The position numbers and the translations under genes were made by a program. Positions 53,713 to 63,545 of a DNA stretch of 64,000 nucleotides are shown piece after piece (position 1 is the first letter of the stretch; every line of letters starts with the position of its first letter). The stretch is from the NCBI RefSeq assembly GCF_039729145.1, contig NZ_CP155793.1:2914001-2978000 (forward strand). Reading direction: 5' to 3'. The stretch is from Microbacterium sp. SY138. Its GTDB lineage: Bacteria; Actinomycetota; Actinomycetes; Actinomycetales; Microbacteriaceae. The notes beneath the pieces are model-generated. The model was not told the DNA's origin. It ran no database searches and saw only the letters and a program-made list of their open reading frames with translations.

Positions 53713-53886
53713 CTACCTACACCGGACACCCGGCAGCGGCATTGAGAAGCCACGATCTGATGAAAATTGCTCTAACTCCGCAACAGTTGCCATCGTCGTG
53801 ATCGCGTACTCGGCCGTGGCGGCTCCGGTGTCGTCGCCGAACAACGCCTCGGCGCGCCGTCGATCCAGCAGGGGAATGTTCTTCAT
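53713..53886 (-). pseudogene. DUF4244 prepilin-like gene, 5' half
   Basis: Host part 53789-53886: MKNIPLLDRRRAEALFGDDT, GAATAEYAITTMA, with the Gly-Ala cleavage site and TAEYA of Flp-type pilins. After the ATGGC junction the frame continues into element DNA (TVAELEQFSSDRGFSMPLPG) to a stop at 53713. The hydrophobic helix is cut, so it cannot form a normal pilin. Follows tadB by 57 bp. Confidence 0.85.
53766..53793. other. attR of the integrative element
   Basis: Core GCCAT at 53789-53793; the element-side arm ATTGCTCTAAC is the reverse complement of the TTAGAGCA arm at attL. Inverted arms around a short core are typical of serine-integrase attP halves. Confidence 0.75.
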
Positions 53887-53942
53887 GTGTTCCTTCTTTC
53901 TGTGGGATGCAGGGCATCGGGGTGTACGGGTGTTCGGGAACG

Positions 53943-54839
53943 TCACAGCGGCATCGGCGCGGATACGAGGACGCTGAGCAGGAGCGGCACCACACCGAGA
54001 AGGAGGAAAGCCGGCAGCGTGCAGACCCCGAGCGGGAACAACAGGCGTGTCGAGAGCTTCGCGGCACGGAGCCGCCCCTGCACTCTGGCGGCGTGTCGGT
54101 CCTGGGCCGCGGATGCCCTGAGCAGCTCGACTGCCGGCACCCCCGCGGCGCGAGAGAGCTCGAGCACGGAGCGAACGCGTTCATCGCCGGTCTCCGAGGG
54201 GGACGCCTGCGAGACCAGCTGATGCGCACGATCGATCGAGGCCCCGCCCGACAGTGCGACCGCGACGAGCTCTGCGTGCATCCCGGGGGTGCCGGGCGCC
54301 GGTCGTGCCCGCCGCAGCAGGCGCGTCGTCCACAGATGCGCCGCGGCGACGAGGAGCAGGCCGACGGTGACGCAGGCGGCGCCGAGCACGTTCCCGAAGA
54401 TCACTCCGATGGTGTCGAACCCGAGTGCGAACCCGAGGAGCACCCCGGCGAACGGCATCCACAGCAGCAGCCGTGCGGTTCCTGCGGGTTCGGCGAGTGC
54501 GATGCGCACATCGTCAGCCGCGGCCTCGGAGTCTCGCAGCGTCTCCGCGATCATGCGGAGAACCTCGGCGAGCGGCGCCCCCACCGTCGTCGCGATCTCC
54601 CAGGCGGCGGCCAGATCGATCCATGCCCCGCCCTCAGCCTCGATGGCCTCGAGAAGCGGCACGCCACGATCGAGGCGGTCGACGACAGCCCGCGCCTGCG
54701 GATCATCGGCCTCGGCCAGGTGGCGCCACGCGATGACCGGCGCAGCCCCCGCCTGCAGCAGCACGGCCAGCGTCTGCACCGAGGTCGCGGCATCCGTCGC
54801 GCCGGCCGACCCTCGTCGCCCCACACGGCCCCACCGCAT
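53943..54839 (-). CDS. tadB: TadB/C-type pilus assembly membrane protein
   Basis: Type II secretion F-domain protein (298 aa). N-terminal T2SSF domain: SVQTLAVLLQAGAAPVIAWR, GAWIDLAAAWEIATTVGAPL and the membrane pair LLLWMPFAGVLLGFALGFD / VLGAACVTVGLLLVAAAHLW, with C-terminal helices LPAFLLLGVVPLLLSVLVS. One protein appears to carry both TadB- and TadC-like halves. ATG 54839 overlaps the cpaF stop (TGATG). Confidence 0.85.
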   Translation of the reverse strand: MRWGRVGRRGSAGATDAATSVQTLAVLLQAGAAPVIAWRHLAEADDPQARAVVDRLDRGVPLLEAIEAEGGAWIDLAAAWEIATTVGAPLAEVLRMIAETLRDSEAAADDVRIALAEPAGTARLLLWMPFAGVLLGFALGFDTIGVIFGNVLGAACVTVGLLLVAAAHLWTTRLLRRARPAPGTPGMHAELVAVALSGGASIDRAHQLVSQASPSETGDERVRSVLELSRAAGVPAVELLRASAAQDRHAARVQGRLRAAKLSTRLLFPLGVCTLPAFLLLGVVPLLLSVLVSAPMPL

Positions 54840-55846
54840 CACCACGGCTGCACTTCCTCGATATCGAGACGATCCCCGACGATCACGAGACGCCCCGCCT
54901 GCCGGATGCGACGGGTGCCCCCGGGGGCGCGGTCGAGGTGGAGGACGATCGTGAACGCGCTGACCGCCTGCCGCGCGAGAGCGATCGCGTCCATCCCGGC
55001 GAGGGCGCCGAGGGCTTCGAGCCGCGCGGGGACGTCGCGGAGCCCGCTCGCGTGCAGAGTGCCCGCACCCCCGTCGTGACCGGTGTTGAGGGCGGTGAGC
55101 AGCTCCCGGACCTCTTCACCGCGGCACTCCCCGACCACCAGCCGATCGGGACGCATCCGCAACGACTCGCGCACCAGTCGCGCCAGAGAGATGCCGCCCG
55201 CGCCCTCGAGGTTCGACTGCCGCGCTTCGAGGGCGACGTGATGCGGGTGACGCGGACGCAGCTCGGCGACGTCTTCGATCGTGACGATGCGCTCCGTCGA
55301 CGACACCTCCGACAGCAGCGCCGACAGCAGCGTCGTCTTGCCCGTTCCGGTTCCCCCGGTGATGAGGATGTTCGCCCGCTCGGCCACCAGCCCGAGCAGC
55401 CAGGCATGCTGGCGCGCATCGAAGGCACCGAGAGCGGCGAGCGCGTCGAGATCCGCGACACGTACGCGGGGAATGCGTATCGAGAGGGCGGTTCCGGTGG
55501 TCGATACCGGTGCGAGGACCGCATGAACCCGGACGCCGGAATCGAGACGGACGTCGACGCAGGGCGCCTGGTCGTCGATATGGCGTCCCCCGAGACCGAC
55601 CAGTGCGACGGCGAGGTCGCGGACCTCCCGCTCCGAAGCCCTCCACCCCGGTGCGGGCTCTGCTCCACTCCCGCGGTCGACGAACAGCCCGCTCGCCCCG
55701 TTCACGAACACATCGGTGACGGCATCGTCGAGGTGGGTGAGAAGCGGCCCGAACGCCGGATCCAGGCGACGGGTCTCGGGCGGGGCTTCCCCTTCGGGCG
55801 CAGCCGAACGAACTCCCCTGGGCTGGATGACGAAGGAATCAGGCAT
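54839..55846 (-). CDS. cpaF: CpaF/TadA-type pilus assembly ATPase
   Basis: Secretion ATPase of 335 residues. FGPLLTHLDDAVTDVFVNGA, Walker A ILITGGTGTGKTTLLSALL, Asp box IVTIEDVAELRP, Walker B PDRLVVGECRGEEVRELLTA and the His box GHDGGAGTLHASG. Powers pilus assembly. It is the first gene of the tad locus here; no TadZ/Ssd gene precedes it. Confidence 0.93.
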   Translation of the reverse strand: MPDSFVIQPRGVRSAAPEGEAPPETRRLDPAFGPLLTHLDDAVTDVFVNGASGLFVDRGSGAEPAPGWRASEREVRDLAVALVGLGGRHIDDQAPCVDVRLDSGVRVHAVLAPVSTTGTALSIRIPRVRVADLDALAALGAFDARQHAWLLGLVAERANILITGGTGTGKTTLLSALLSEVSSTERIVTIEDVAELRPRHPHHVALEARQSNLEGAGGISLARLVRESLRMRPDRLVVGECRGEEVRELLTALNTGHDGGAGTLHASGLRDVPARLEALGALAGMDAIALARQAVSAFTIVLHLDRAPGGTRRIRQAGRLVIVGDRLDIEEVQPW

Positions 55847-56247
55847 GGACGCGACGCTATGCGCGGCCGTCGTGTGGGAAAGGCGTGAGGCGCGGGTCGG
55901 CTCAGCGCCTGTGAATAAGACCACTCATCCGCCCACGGTGCAGGCGACGCCTCCGGCGGAACCCGGCACGGCAGGGAGCGCTCCCAAAGGAATGGGCGGC
56001 ATCTCACGGGGGGAATGAGATGCCGCCCACGACGAACCACGATTGGGGGAATCGGGCACGCCAAGGCCGGAATGAGAATTCGGCTGTCGTCGAGTGTACG
56101 CAAGGCGACCGTCCTGACAAAACCGGCCGCACTACCGACTTTCGGCAGTATGCGACAGGAGGCCGCGGAGATAGATTCGCCATGACCTGGTCGCCACCCC
56201 CACGACCATGCTCGTAAGACCCGTATGCCGCAAAGGAGCGCCTGCCG
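55847..56247. other. intergenic region between cpaF and acs with a 14-bp hairpin
   Basis: About 400 bp, no gene. It must hold divergent promoters for cpaF and acs. An inverted repeat TGGGCGGCATCTCA (55993-56006) / TGAGATGCCGCCCA (56016-56029) encloses CGGGGGGAA; a second GGGGGAAT lies at 56044. AAAGGAG precedes acs. No regulator site recognised. Confidence 0.6.
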
Positions 56248-58224
<1,977 letters not shown>

Positions 58225-58317
58225 TTACTCCTGCGCACCGGAGCGCTCGATGCCTCGCCGGTGCCCGTCCCCGTGTCAGAAGCAGTCGTTACTCTCGCGG
58301 GAGAAGGGGGACGTGTT

Positions 58318-59166
58318 ATGACACTTCACTACGCAATAGAAGCTGCGCTGAGCGAGGCGGGTCGCGCGATGACGACAGCGGAGCTGGCAGAGCGCGTCAA
58401 CACCAGTGGCCTGTATAAGAAGCGTGACGGCTCACCCGTGACGCCGTTTCAGGTTCACGGCAGGACGCGGAAGTATCCTCGACTGTTCTCAAAGGCGGGG
58501 AGCACCATCAGTTTGGCCCGATGGGGTGACTCTGCCAATCAGGCAACCATCGACGAGCCCTCCCGCACCGTGCCCGCCAGTGCCGTTCGTTCTACCACCC
58601 CCTCCCCTGCCGTCGCTTCGGACGTCGAAACGAGTCTCTTGAACGACGAAGCGTTCCGGCCTGCTGGCAGCATCGACCCTGAGGTGCCGGACCGTCCGGG
58701 CTTGTACGCGATCAAGGTTCGCGACCGGGCGGCGCTCCCCCAACCCTTTGGCAACTTGCTCGACAGCAGGGACAGCGACCTGATCTACGTCGGCATTGCG
58801 GGTACCAGCCTGCGCAAGCGTTTCCTCGGGCAGGAGTTGCGTGCGCGGGGGCATGGGACCTTCTTTCGAAGTATCGGTGCAGTCCTCGGCTTCCGGCCGC
58901 CCTCGGGCAGCCTGGTTGGCATGGCCAACGGCAGGAACTACACTTTCGCCGCGCAGGACAACGGCGCGATCATCAACTGGATCAACGCGAACCTTATCGT
59001 CAACTGGATCGAGTTCGCGGGTGCGCACGCGGTGGAAGAGTCTTCGCTTCTCCGTGCGCACACCCCGTTGCTGAACCTCCAGGGCAACCCAGCAGCTTTG
59101 CCACAATTGAAGGCTCTTCGAGCCGAGTGTGTGCGTATCGCTAGCGCAGGCGCGAACACTGGCTGA
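58318..59166 (+). CDS. HARE-HTH / GIY-YIG nuclease fusion
   Basis: A 282-residue protein. Residues 1-70 form a HARE-HTH winged helix (LHYAIEAALSEAGRAMTTAE; VHGRTRKYPRLFSKAGSTIS), found in DNA-binding and restriction proteins. Residues 125-260 match a GIY-YIG nuclease: PGLYAIKV, DLIYVGIAGTSLRKRFLGQE with conserved Arg, and the late Glu/Asn segment VEESSLLRAHTPLLNLQGNP. ATG 58318 follows GAGAAGGGGG; GTG 58261 adds an unlikely leader. May be the nuclease of a defence system or a homing-type enzyme. Confidence 0.8.
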   Translation: MTLHYAIEAALSEAGRAMTTAELAERVNTSGLYKKRDGSPVTPFQVHGRTRKYPRLFSKAGSTISLARWGDSANQATIDEPSRTVPASAVRSTTPSPAVASDVETSLLNDEAFRPAGSIDPEVPDRPGLYAIKVRDRAALPQPFGNLLDSRDSDLIYVGIAGTSLRKRFLGQELRARGHGTFFRSIGAVLGFRPPSGSLVGMANGRNYTFAAQDNGAIINWINANLIVNWIEFAGAHAVEESSLLRAHTPLLNLQGNPAALPQLKALRAECVRIASAGANTG

Positions 59167-59293
59167 CGCTCCGCCTCACAGCCCCCGGGGCACGCTGATG
59201 CTCGGCTTTCAAGGCCCGACAAGATCGTCAGGTTCGGCGAGTAGCCGCCCCGCGGCGCTTGCACTGGCATTGAACGACTGCGAAAGTCGTGAT

Positions 59294-60022
59294 GTGCAGC
59301 CGCCTATCGTCGCAGCGTTAATTACTTCCAGCGTCACTCTCCTATCGGTGTTGGTCGCAGCTTGGACACTTCGTCGGCAGTTCATGAAGGACCGCGATGA
59401 GCGACGAGAAGCGAGTGAAGCTCGTTCGACGGAAGCGAACAAGCAAGCTCGGCTAACCAAGGAGGCCACGGACGCGCGTACGTTGGCCGACAAGCAACGA
59501 GTCGAAGCCATCGAACGCACGGAGCGCCACCGCGCAGAAGACGCCGACCGTCGTGAACGCGCGAAGGCTTACTCTGACTTCCTCGTGGCGGAGAGCGCTA
59601 GGTCGGACGCGTTCGATCGCTACGCCACGATCCGAAACGAACTGAAGCAGACGCCGTTCAAGAAGGACACGCCAGAGGAGGAGGCGCGCGTGGCCGAGAT
59701 TCACACGCGGCTGGAGGTAGCGAGCGGCGAGATTGATCGCGCGCGGCACGCAGCATGGGCTCCTCTCGCCGCAATGCGCCTTGTTGCCACCGACGACGTG
59801 CTTCGAGCGGCTGACGACTACGACAAGGCGCTCGCCGCCAGCAATCCCCGTCGGGTGAGGATGGCTCCGGTGCGGTTGGAGTTCGGAGAGAAGAAGGCGT
59901 TGGTCGAAGCGTTCGTAGCCGCCGCCCGAGCGGACCTGGGTCGCGCTCCAGTGCAGGCAGAAGCTCTCGTCAGCGTCGATGAACCTAGCGAGCCTAACGA
60001 GGAGCGGAAAAGTCCAAAATGA
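59294..60022 (+). CDS. single-TM coiled-coil protein (242 aa)
   Basis: Starts VQPPIVAALITSSVTLLSVL (one membrane helix), then a long charged coiled coil (QFMKDRDERREASEARSTEA; ERTERHRAEDADRRERAKAY) and a helical C-terminal half. GTG 59294 is chosen because it precedes the membrane helix; the frame is open upstream from 59129. Similar membrane coiled-coil proteins accompany several phage-defence nucleases. 29 bp from the end of the convergent ATPase gene. Confidence 0.65.
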   Translation: MQPPIVAALITSSVTLLSVLVAAWTLRRQFMKDRDERREASEARSTEANKQARLTKEATDARTLADKQRVEAIERTERHRAEDADRRERAKAYSDFLVAESARSDAFDRYATIRNELKQTPFKKDTPEEEARVAEIHTRLEVASGEIDRARHAAWAPLAAMRLVATDDVLRAADDYDKALAASNPRRVRMAPVRLEFGEKKALVEAFVAAARADLGRAPVQAEALVSVDEPSEPNEERKSPK

Positions 60023-60050
60023 CAGCCGACGTCAGTGAGGACCTGCACCG

Positions 60051-62240
60051 TCAGCTCAGACCGGGGCTGATGCGCTTCACGTCCGTGTACAGACCTCGAA
60101 GCGCCGCATCGGACATGTCGATGATCGGTTCGTACATGAATGAGTTGACGTGGATGTTTTCGGGGGTCATGAGCACGACACCGTCTAGCGTGCTCCTCGA
60201 CTCCGACGTGCCTAGCCCGCGGTTCTTGAACCGCTGAAACAGCGCCTGAGTCTGATTGCCGGTGATGCTGTTTGTGAACGATGAGTCCGCAATCTCAGCG
60301 GCCATGTAACTCTCTGCCAAGAGTCGCGTGGCGATTGAGAGTACGATTTTGTTCTCGAAATTGACCCCTTCGTCTGCCTGGACGGCTATATCGGCCTGTT
60401 GAATAAGGAGGTCGAGCACTGGCTCGGTGGGCGTGCCCCACGCTTCGCCCTCGAAGCCTTGGAACGTGTCGATGAAGATCCGGTCGAGCTCAGCGTTGGT
60501 GATTGATCGCGAGTCTTGCTTCCAGTGAAGAAGCGAGGTGAGCTTCATGTAGTCCGGGTCGTCGGTCCCCTTGGTGTACTCGAGGATGTTCCGCACAAAC
60601 GGAATGGAAGCGATCCGCTCCATACCGTTTGTGAAGAAATGCTTCTTGAACCCGTGGATGAACGGGTTGTTGATATGGGCCGCCTGGCTGAGAACGACTT
60701 TCGTCTCTCCCTTCTGAGCCATGAAGCAACGCTTGTAGCCGACCACGCCCCGACTGTTTAGGGTACGGAAGAAGTCGAAGTTGTGGGTAAGCAGCATCAA
60801 CTTGAAGTTGGTGTGATCTGCCATCTCCTTGAGATACTGGATGATGGCGTACTTGTTCTTGTAGTCGAAGGAGTCCGCGAGGTCGTCGATCACGAACAGG
60901 GTCTCGCGTCCGGCTGCCTTGCGCGCTTCCATCTCGAACAACACATTCAATATGTAGAGCGCCTTCTTCTCTCCGTTGCTAAGCACGTCAAGCAGGTCAT
61001 CTCGCTCGACGCCACGCGACTCATCGCCGTCCTGGAACTGGAAGACGAGCTTGAGCATGGAGTCCTGGCCGAGCATCACACGATGCTTGTTCTCGGCGCT
61101 CAGCCGGAACGGAACGAAGAAGCGGTCATTGAAGATCTTGATGACATTTTCCCACTGGGTGCTCTCAGCAGCGGCTTGCCGCTCAATCTCCTTGCGTCGG
61201 ACCTCCGTGTCCTTGAAGCACTTCACGGCGTGCTGGAACAGGCTCTCGTGGGTCTTGAAGTATGACTTCCACACCCCCTGATGAAACTGATCAACGTTAG
61301 CCAGGAACGGAAGCAGCTCTTCGCGCTCCGCGATGAAGTCGAAGAACTTCTGAGTGTCCACGTTCTTCTGGAGAGCTTTCTCGACGAGGTCCAGCTTCTT
61401 CTTGAGGGCAGGGTCATCGGTGATCCTCGACTTTTCCTCCTCGATGATCGCTTCAAGCTCCTCGTGGTTGCTGACGCTTCGCGGTGTCTCCTCCCCGTGA
61501 AGCAGCAAGGTGTGGCTGGCTGCGAAGAAGCCGCTGTCGCCGAGACTCTTCGTCACTTTGCTCGCGCTGTAGAAGTCGAAGGAGTTGCGGCTGAAGAACG
61601 AAGACTCGTCCAGCAGCTCGTTCAGGCGCGTTACGTACTGCGCGAGGGCGCTCTGCACGGCGGGCGTTCGGAGCATCGCCACGACCCGCTCCGCGAAGAG
61701 AAGCTCGTACGGCAGGTCAGCGAAGGGTGCGTCCTCCTGTTGTTCGACCTCGTAGCTCACGCGAACGAGAGCATCGAAAAACTTGTCGTCCTGCTGCATG
61801 AAAACTTGGGAGATAGCGGCAGGTACGTCCAGCTTCGGTCCGACCTGCTCGCGAAGCGCAGCAACGAGACTCTCCCGCGCGGCAAACAAGTCGACCTGCA
61901 GGCTTTCGTACTCCTTCCGGAGGTCCGCATTGACCAGCAGGGTGGAAGTGGACTCCGACGGACCAAGCTCCTCGTCGTAGGAGAGAACGACAACGACGTC
62001 TTGCGGGTCGAGTTCGTCACCCTTCTCGTCGGTGACGCTGCGGACGGTTTCGCGCGTGGGGAACATATGGTCCGTGGTCTCGACTTCGTTCGACAGATCC
62101 GCGAGGGTGCGAGCGAAGGAGGTCTTCATCGTGCCGTTCGGCGCGTAGATCGCGACGGCGTTGCCTTTGACGAATGAGAAGTCCGCGTTCAGCTCGCGAA
62201 TTCCGTGACAGTTTTTCAGCGCGATGTTGAGCTTCTCCAT
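60051..62240 (-). CDS. ABC/SMC-like ATPase with possible RNase-type C terminus
   Basis: A 729-residue ATPase. N-terminal Walker A YAPNGTMKTSFARTL (33-45), long helical middle with SRITDDPALKKKLDLVEKAL, signature LSNGEKKALYILNVLFEMEA (420-439), Walker B TLFVIDDLADSFDYKNK (447-463), H-loop LTHNFDF. This architecture fits the AAA_13 group that includes PrrC and RloC anticodon nucleases. The C-terminal third has R550-x3-E554 and H572, similar in order to the PrrC R/E/H triad, but spacing to His is shorter and the match is unproven. Lower GC than the host genes. Confidence 0.75.
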   Translation of the reverse strand: MEKLNIALKNCHGIRELNADFSFVKGNAVAIYAPNGTMKTSFARTLADLSNEVETTDHMFPTRETVRSVTDEKGDELDPQDVVVVLSYDEELGPSESTSTLLVNADLRKEYESLQVDLFAARESLVAALREQVGPKLDVPAAISQVFMQQDDKFFDALVRVSYEVEQQEDAPFADLPYELLFAERVVAMLRTPAVQSALAQYVTRLNELLDESSFFSRNSFDFYSASKVTKSLGDSGFFAASHTLLLHGEETPRSVSNHEELEAIIEEEKSRITDDPALKKKLDLVEKALQKNVDTQKFFDFIAEREELLPFLANVDQFHQGVWKSYFKTHESLFQHAVKCFKDTEVRRKEIERQAAAESTQWENVIKIFNDRFFVPFRLSAENKHRVMLGQDSMLKLVFQFQDGDESRGVERDDLLDVLSNGEKKALYILNVLFEMEARKAAGRETLFVIDDLADSFDYKNKYAIIQYLKEMADHTNFKLMLLTHNFDFFRTLNSRGVVGYKRCFMAQKGETKVVLSQAAHINNPFIHGFKKHFFTNGMERIASIPFVRNILEYTKGTDDPDYMKLTSLLHWKQDSRSITNAELDRIFIDTFQGFEGEAWGTPTEPVLDLLIQQADIAVQADEGVNFENKIVLSIATRLLAESYMAAEIADSSFTNSITGNQTQALFQRFKNRGLGTSESRSTLDGVVLMTPENIHVNSFMYEPIIDMSDAALRGLYTDVKRISPGLS

Positions 62241-62399
62241 TTTCCCAATCTAACGGAGGGCTTCGACACGTCGTGTAGTACGTGGGAGTTAGTTGCAGCC
62301 GGTGCGTGACGCGCCTGCACTAGCCGCCTGAAGGCACGAAGATCGACCTCGTTCGAACGAAGCAACCGAACAAAACGAGACGACGCCGCGTCGCGAACG

Positions 62400-62687
62400 A
62401 CAACCACGGGCCAGGCAGTGGTGGCCTTCGTCATCATCAAGGAGAGCTATCTCGCCGCGCACGAGCCTGCCGGCCTCGCCCAGCAGCTGCGCCTCTGGGT
62501 GGGAGAGCAGATCGGCGCGATCGCCCGCCCGCGCGATGTCTACATCGTGGGTGAGCTGCCGAAGACCCGCTCCGGGAAGATCATGCGGCGTCTGCTCCGC
62601 GACGTCGCCGAGGGCCGCGAGGTGGGCGACACGACGACCCTCGCCGACACCGCGGTGATGAGCATCATCTCGGCGCAGGTCAAGTAG
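62400..62687 (+). pseudogene. acs: native acs 3' end, displaced
   Basis: In frame: TTTGQAVVAFVIIKESYLAA, AIARPRDVYIVGELPKTRSG, KIMRRLLRDVAEGREVGDTT to TAG. It aligns over its whole length to acs residues 562-658, with host-like codon use. There is no upstream part, so it is the piece separated from acs by the cassette. Confidence 0.88.
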
Positions 62688-62709
62688 AGCCACCCGGACG
62701 AGACAGAAG

Positions 62710-62737
62710 ACGCGCCTCCCCCTTCGGGGAGGCGCGT
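62710..62737. terminator. hairpin after native acs end
   Basis: 12-bp arms ACGCGCCTCCCC / GGGGAGGCGCGT, loop CTTC. Convergent with ridA. Confidence 0.85.
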
Positions 62738-62776
62738 TGCTCGTTCACGGCGACACCGCGTGCCGCCGACCGGCGC

Positions 62777-63235
62777 TCAGGCGAGGAGGAAGGCGACCTC
62801 GACCTCGACCGGACTGCCGAGCGGAAGCTCGGCGACGCCGACGGCCGCGCGGGCATGCCGCCCGGCATCGCCGAAGATCTCACCGAGTACCTCGCTCGAG
62901 CCGTTGATGACGCCGGGCTGACCGGTGAAGCCCTCCGCCGAGGCGACGAAGCCGCCGACGCGGAGCACACCGACGATGCGATCGATCCCGCCGGCCGCAT
63001 CCGCTGCCGCGGCGAGGGCGTTGAGCGCGCAGGTGCGGGCGTAGGACTTGGCGTCCTCGGCGGAGACCTCGCCGCCGACCTTGCCGACGGCCGGAAGCGC
63101 ACCGTCGACGAACGGAAGCTGCCCGGAGGTGTAGACGAGACCGCCGTGCACGACCGCCGGGACGTAGGCGGCGACCGGGGCAGCGACGGCCGGGAGCTCG
63201 ATGCCGAGTTCGGCAAGACGGGCGGAGACGCTCAT
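62777..63235 (-). CDS. RidA-family protein
   Basis: A 152-residue YjgF/RidA-type protein. VVHGGLVYTSGQLPFVDGAL, AKSYARTCALNALAAAADAA, VGVLRVGGFVASAEGFTGQP and ARAAVGVAELPLGSPVEVEV are conserved; the usual catalytic Arg in RxxVG is replaced by RAAVG in the expected place, keeping Arg. RidA proteins deaminate reactive enamines; some family members do not. ATG overlaps the DUF4177 stop (ATGA). Confidence 0.88.
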   Translation of the reverse strand: MSVSARLAELGIELPAVAAPVAAYVPAVVHGGLVYTSGQLPFVDGALPAVGKVGGEVSAEDAKSYARTCALNALAAAADAAGGIDRIVGVLRVGGFVASAEGFTGQPGVINGSSEVLGEIFGDAGRHARAAVGVAELPLGSPVEVEVAFLLA

Positions 63236-63456
63236 GCCTGGCCTCCCTCGAACTGACGGGCGGCCTGTTCTGCGGCTGCGAGACCGGCGTTCGTCGACGC
63301 GTCCGACGTTACGGGGCGCTTCAAGTAGGCGACGAGCCCGCCCTCGGGGCCTTGCACGACCTGGACGAGCTCCCAGCCCTGCTTGCCCCAGTTGTTGAGG
63401 ATGGCTGCGGTGTTGTGGATCAGCAGCGGCGTGGTGAGGTACTCCCACGTGGTCAT
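63232..63456 (-). CDS. DUF4177 protein (74 aa)
   Basis: Starts MTTWEYLTTPLLIHNTAAIL, then NNWGKQGWELVQVVQGPEGG, LVAYLKRP. The WGxxGWELV pattern is the DUF4177 signature. Coupled to ridA. Divergent from the penicillin-binding protein gene. Confidence 0.85.
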   Translation of the reverse strand: MTTWEYLTTPLLIHNTAAILNNWGKQGWELVQVVQGPEGGLVAYLKRPVTSDASTNAGLAAAEQAARQFEGGQA

Positions 63457-63545
63457 GGCACTCCTGTCGATCGGGGCACGACACCCGAGATCCGGGGCGG
63501 GCTCGTCAAAGGCGGTATTCAGGGAACTCCCCTACGATCAAGCGT

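Larger units (their letters stand above)
45868..53791. mobile_element. 7.9-kb integrative element in the DUF4244 gene
   Basis: The element splits one pilin gene. Its left gene is a large serine recombinase reading inward; att arms with inverted similarity flank it. The plus-strand operon 48680-52442 encodes a P4/D5-type helicase and small proteins; three minus-strand genes (47368-48080) and two more (52729-53703) complete it. There are no terminase, capsid or lysis genes. It looks like a phage-satellite or plasmid-like integrative element. Confidence 0.85.
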
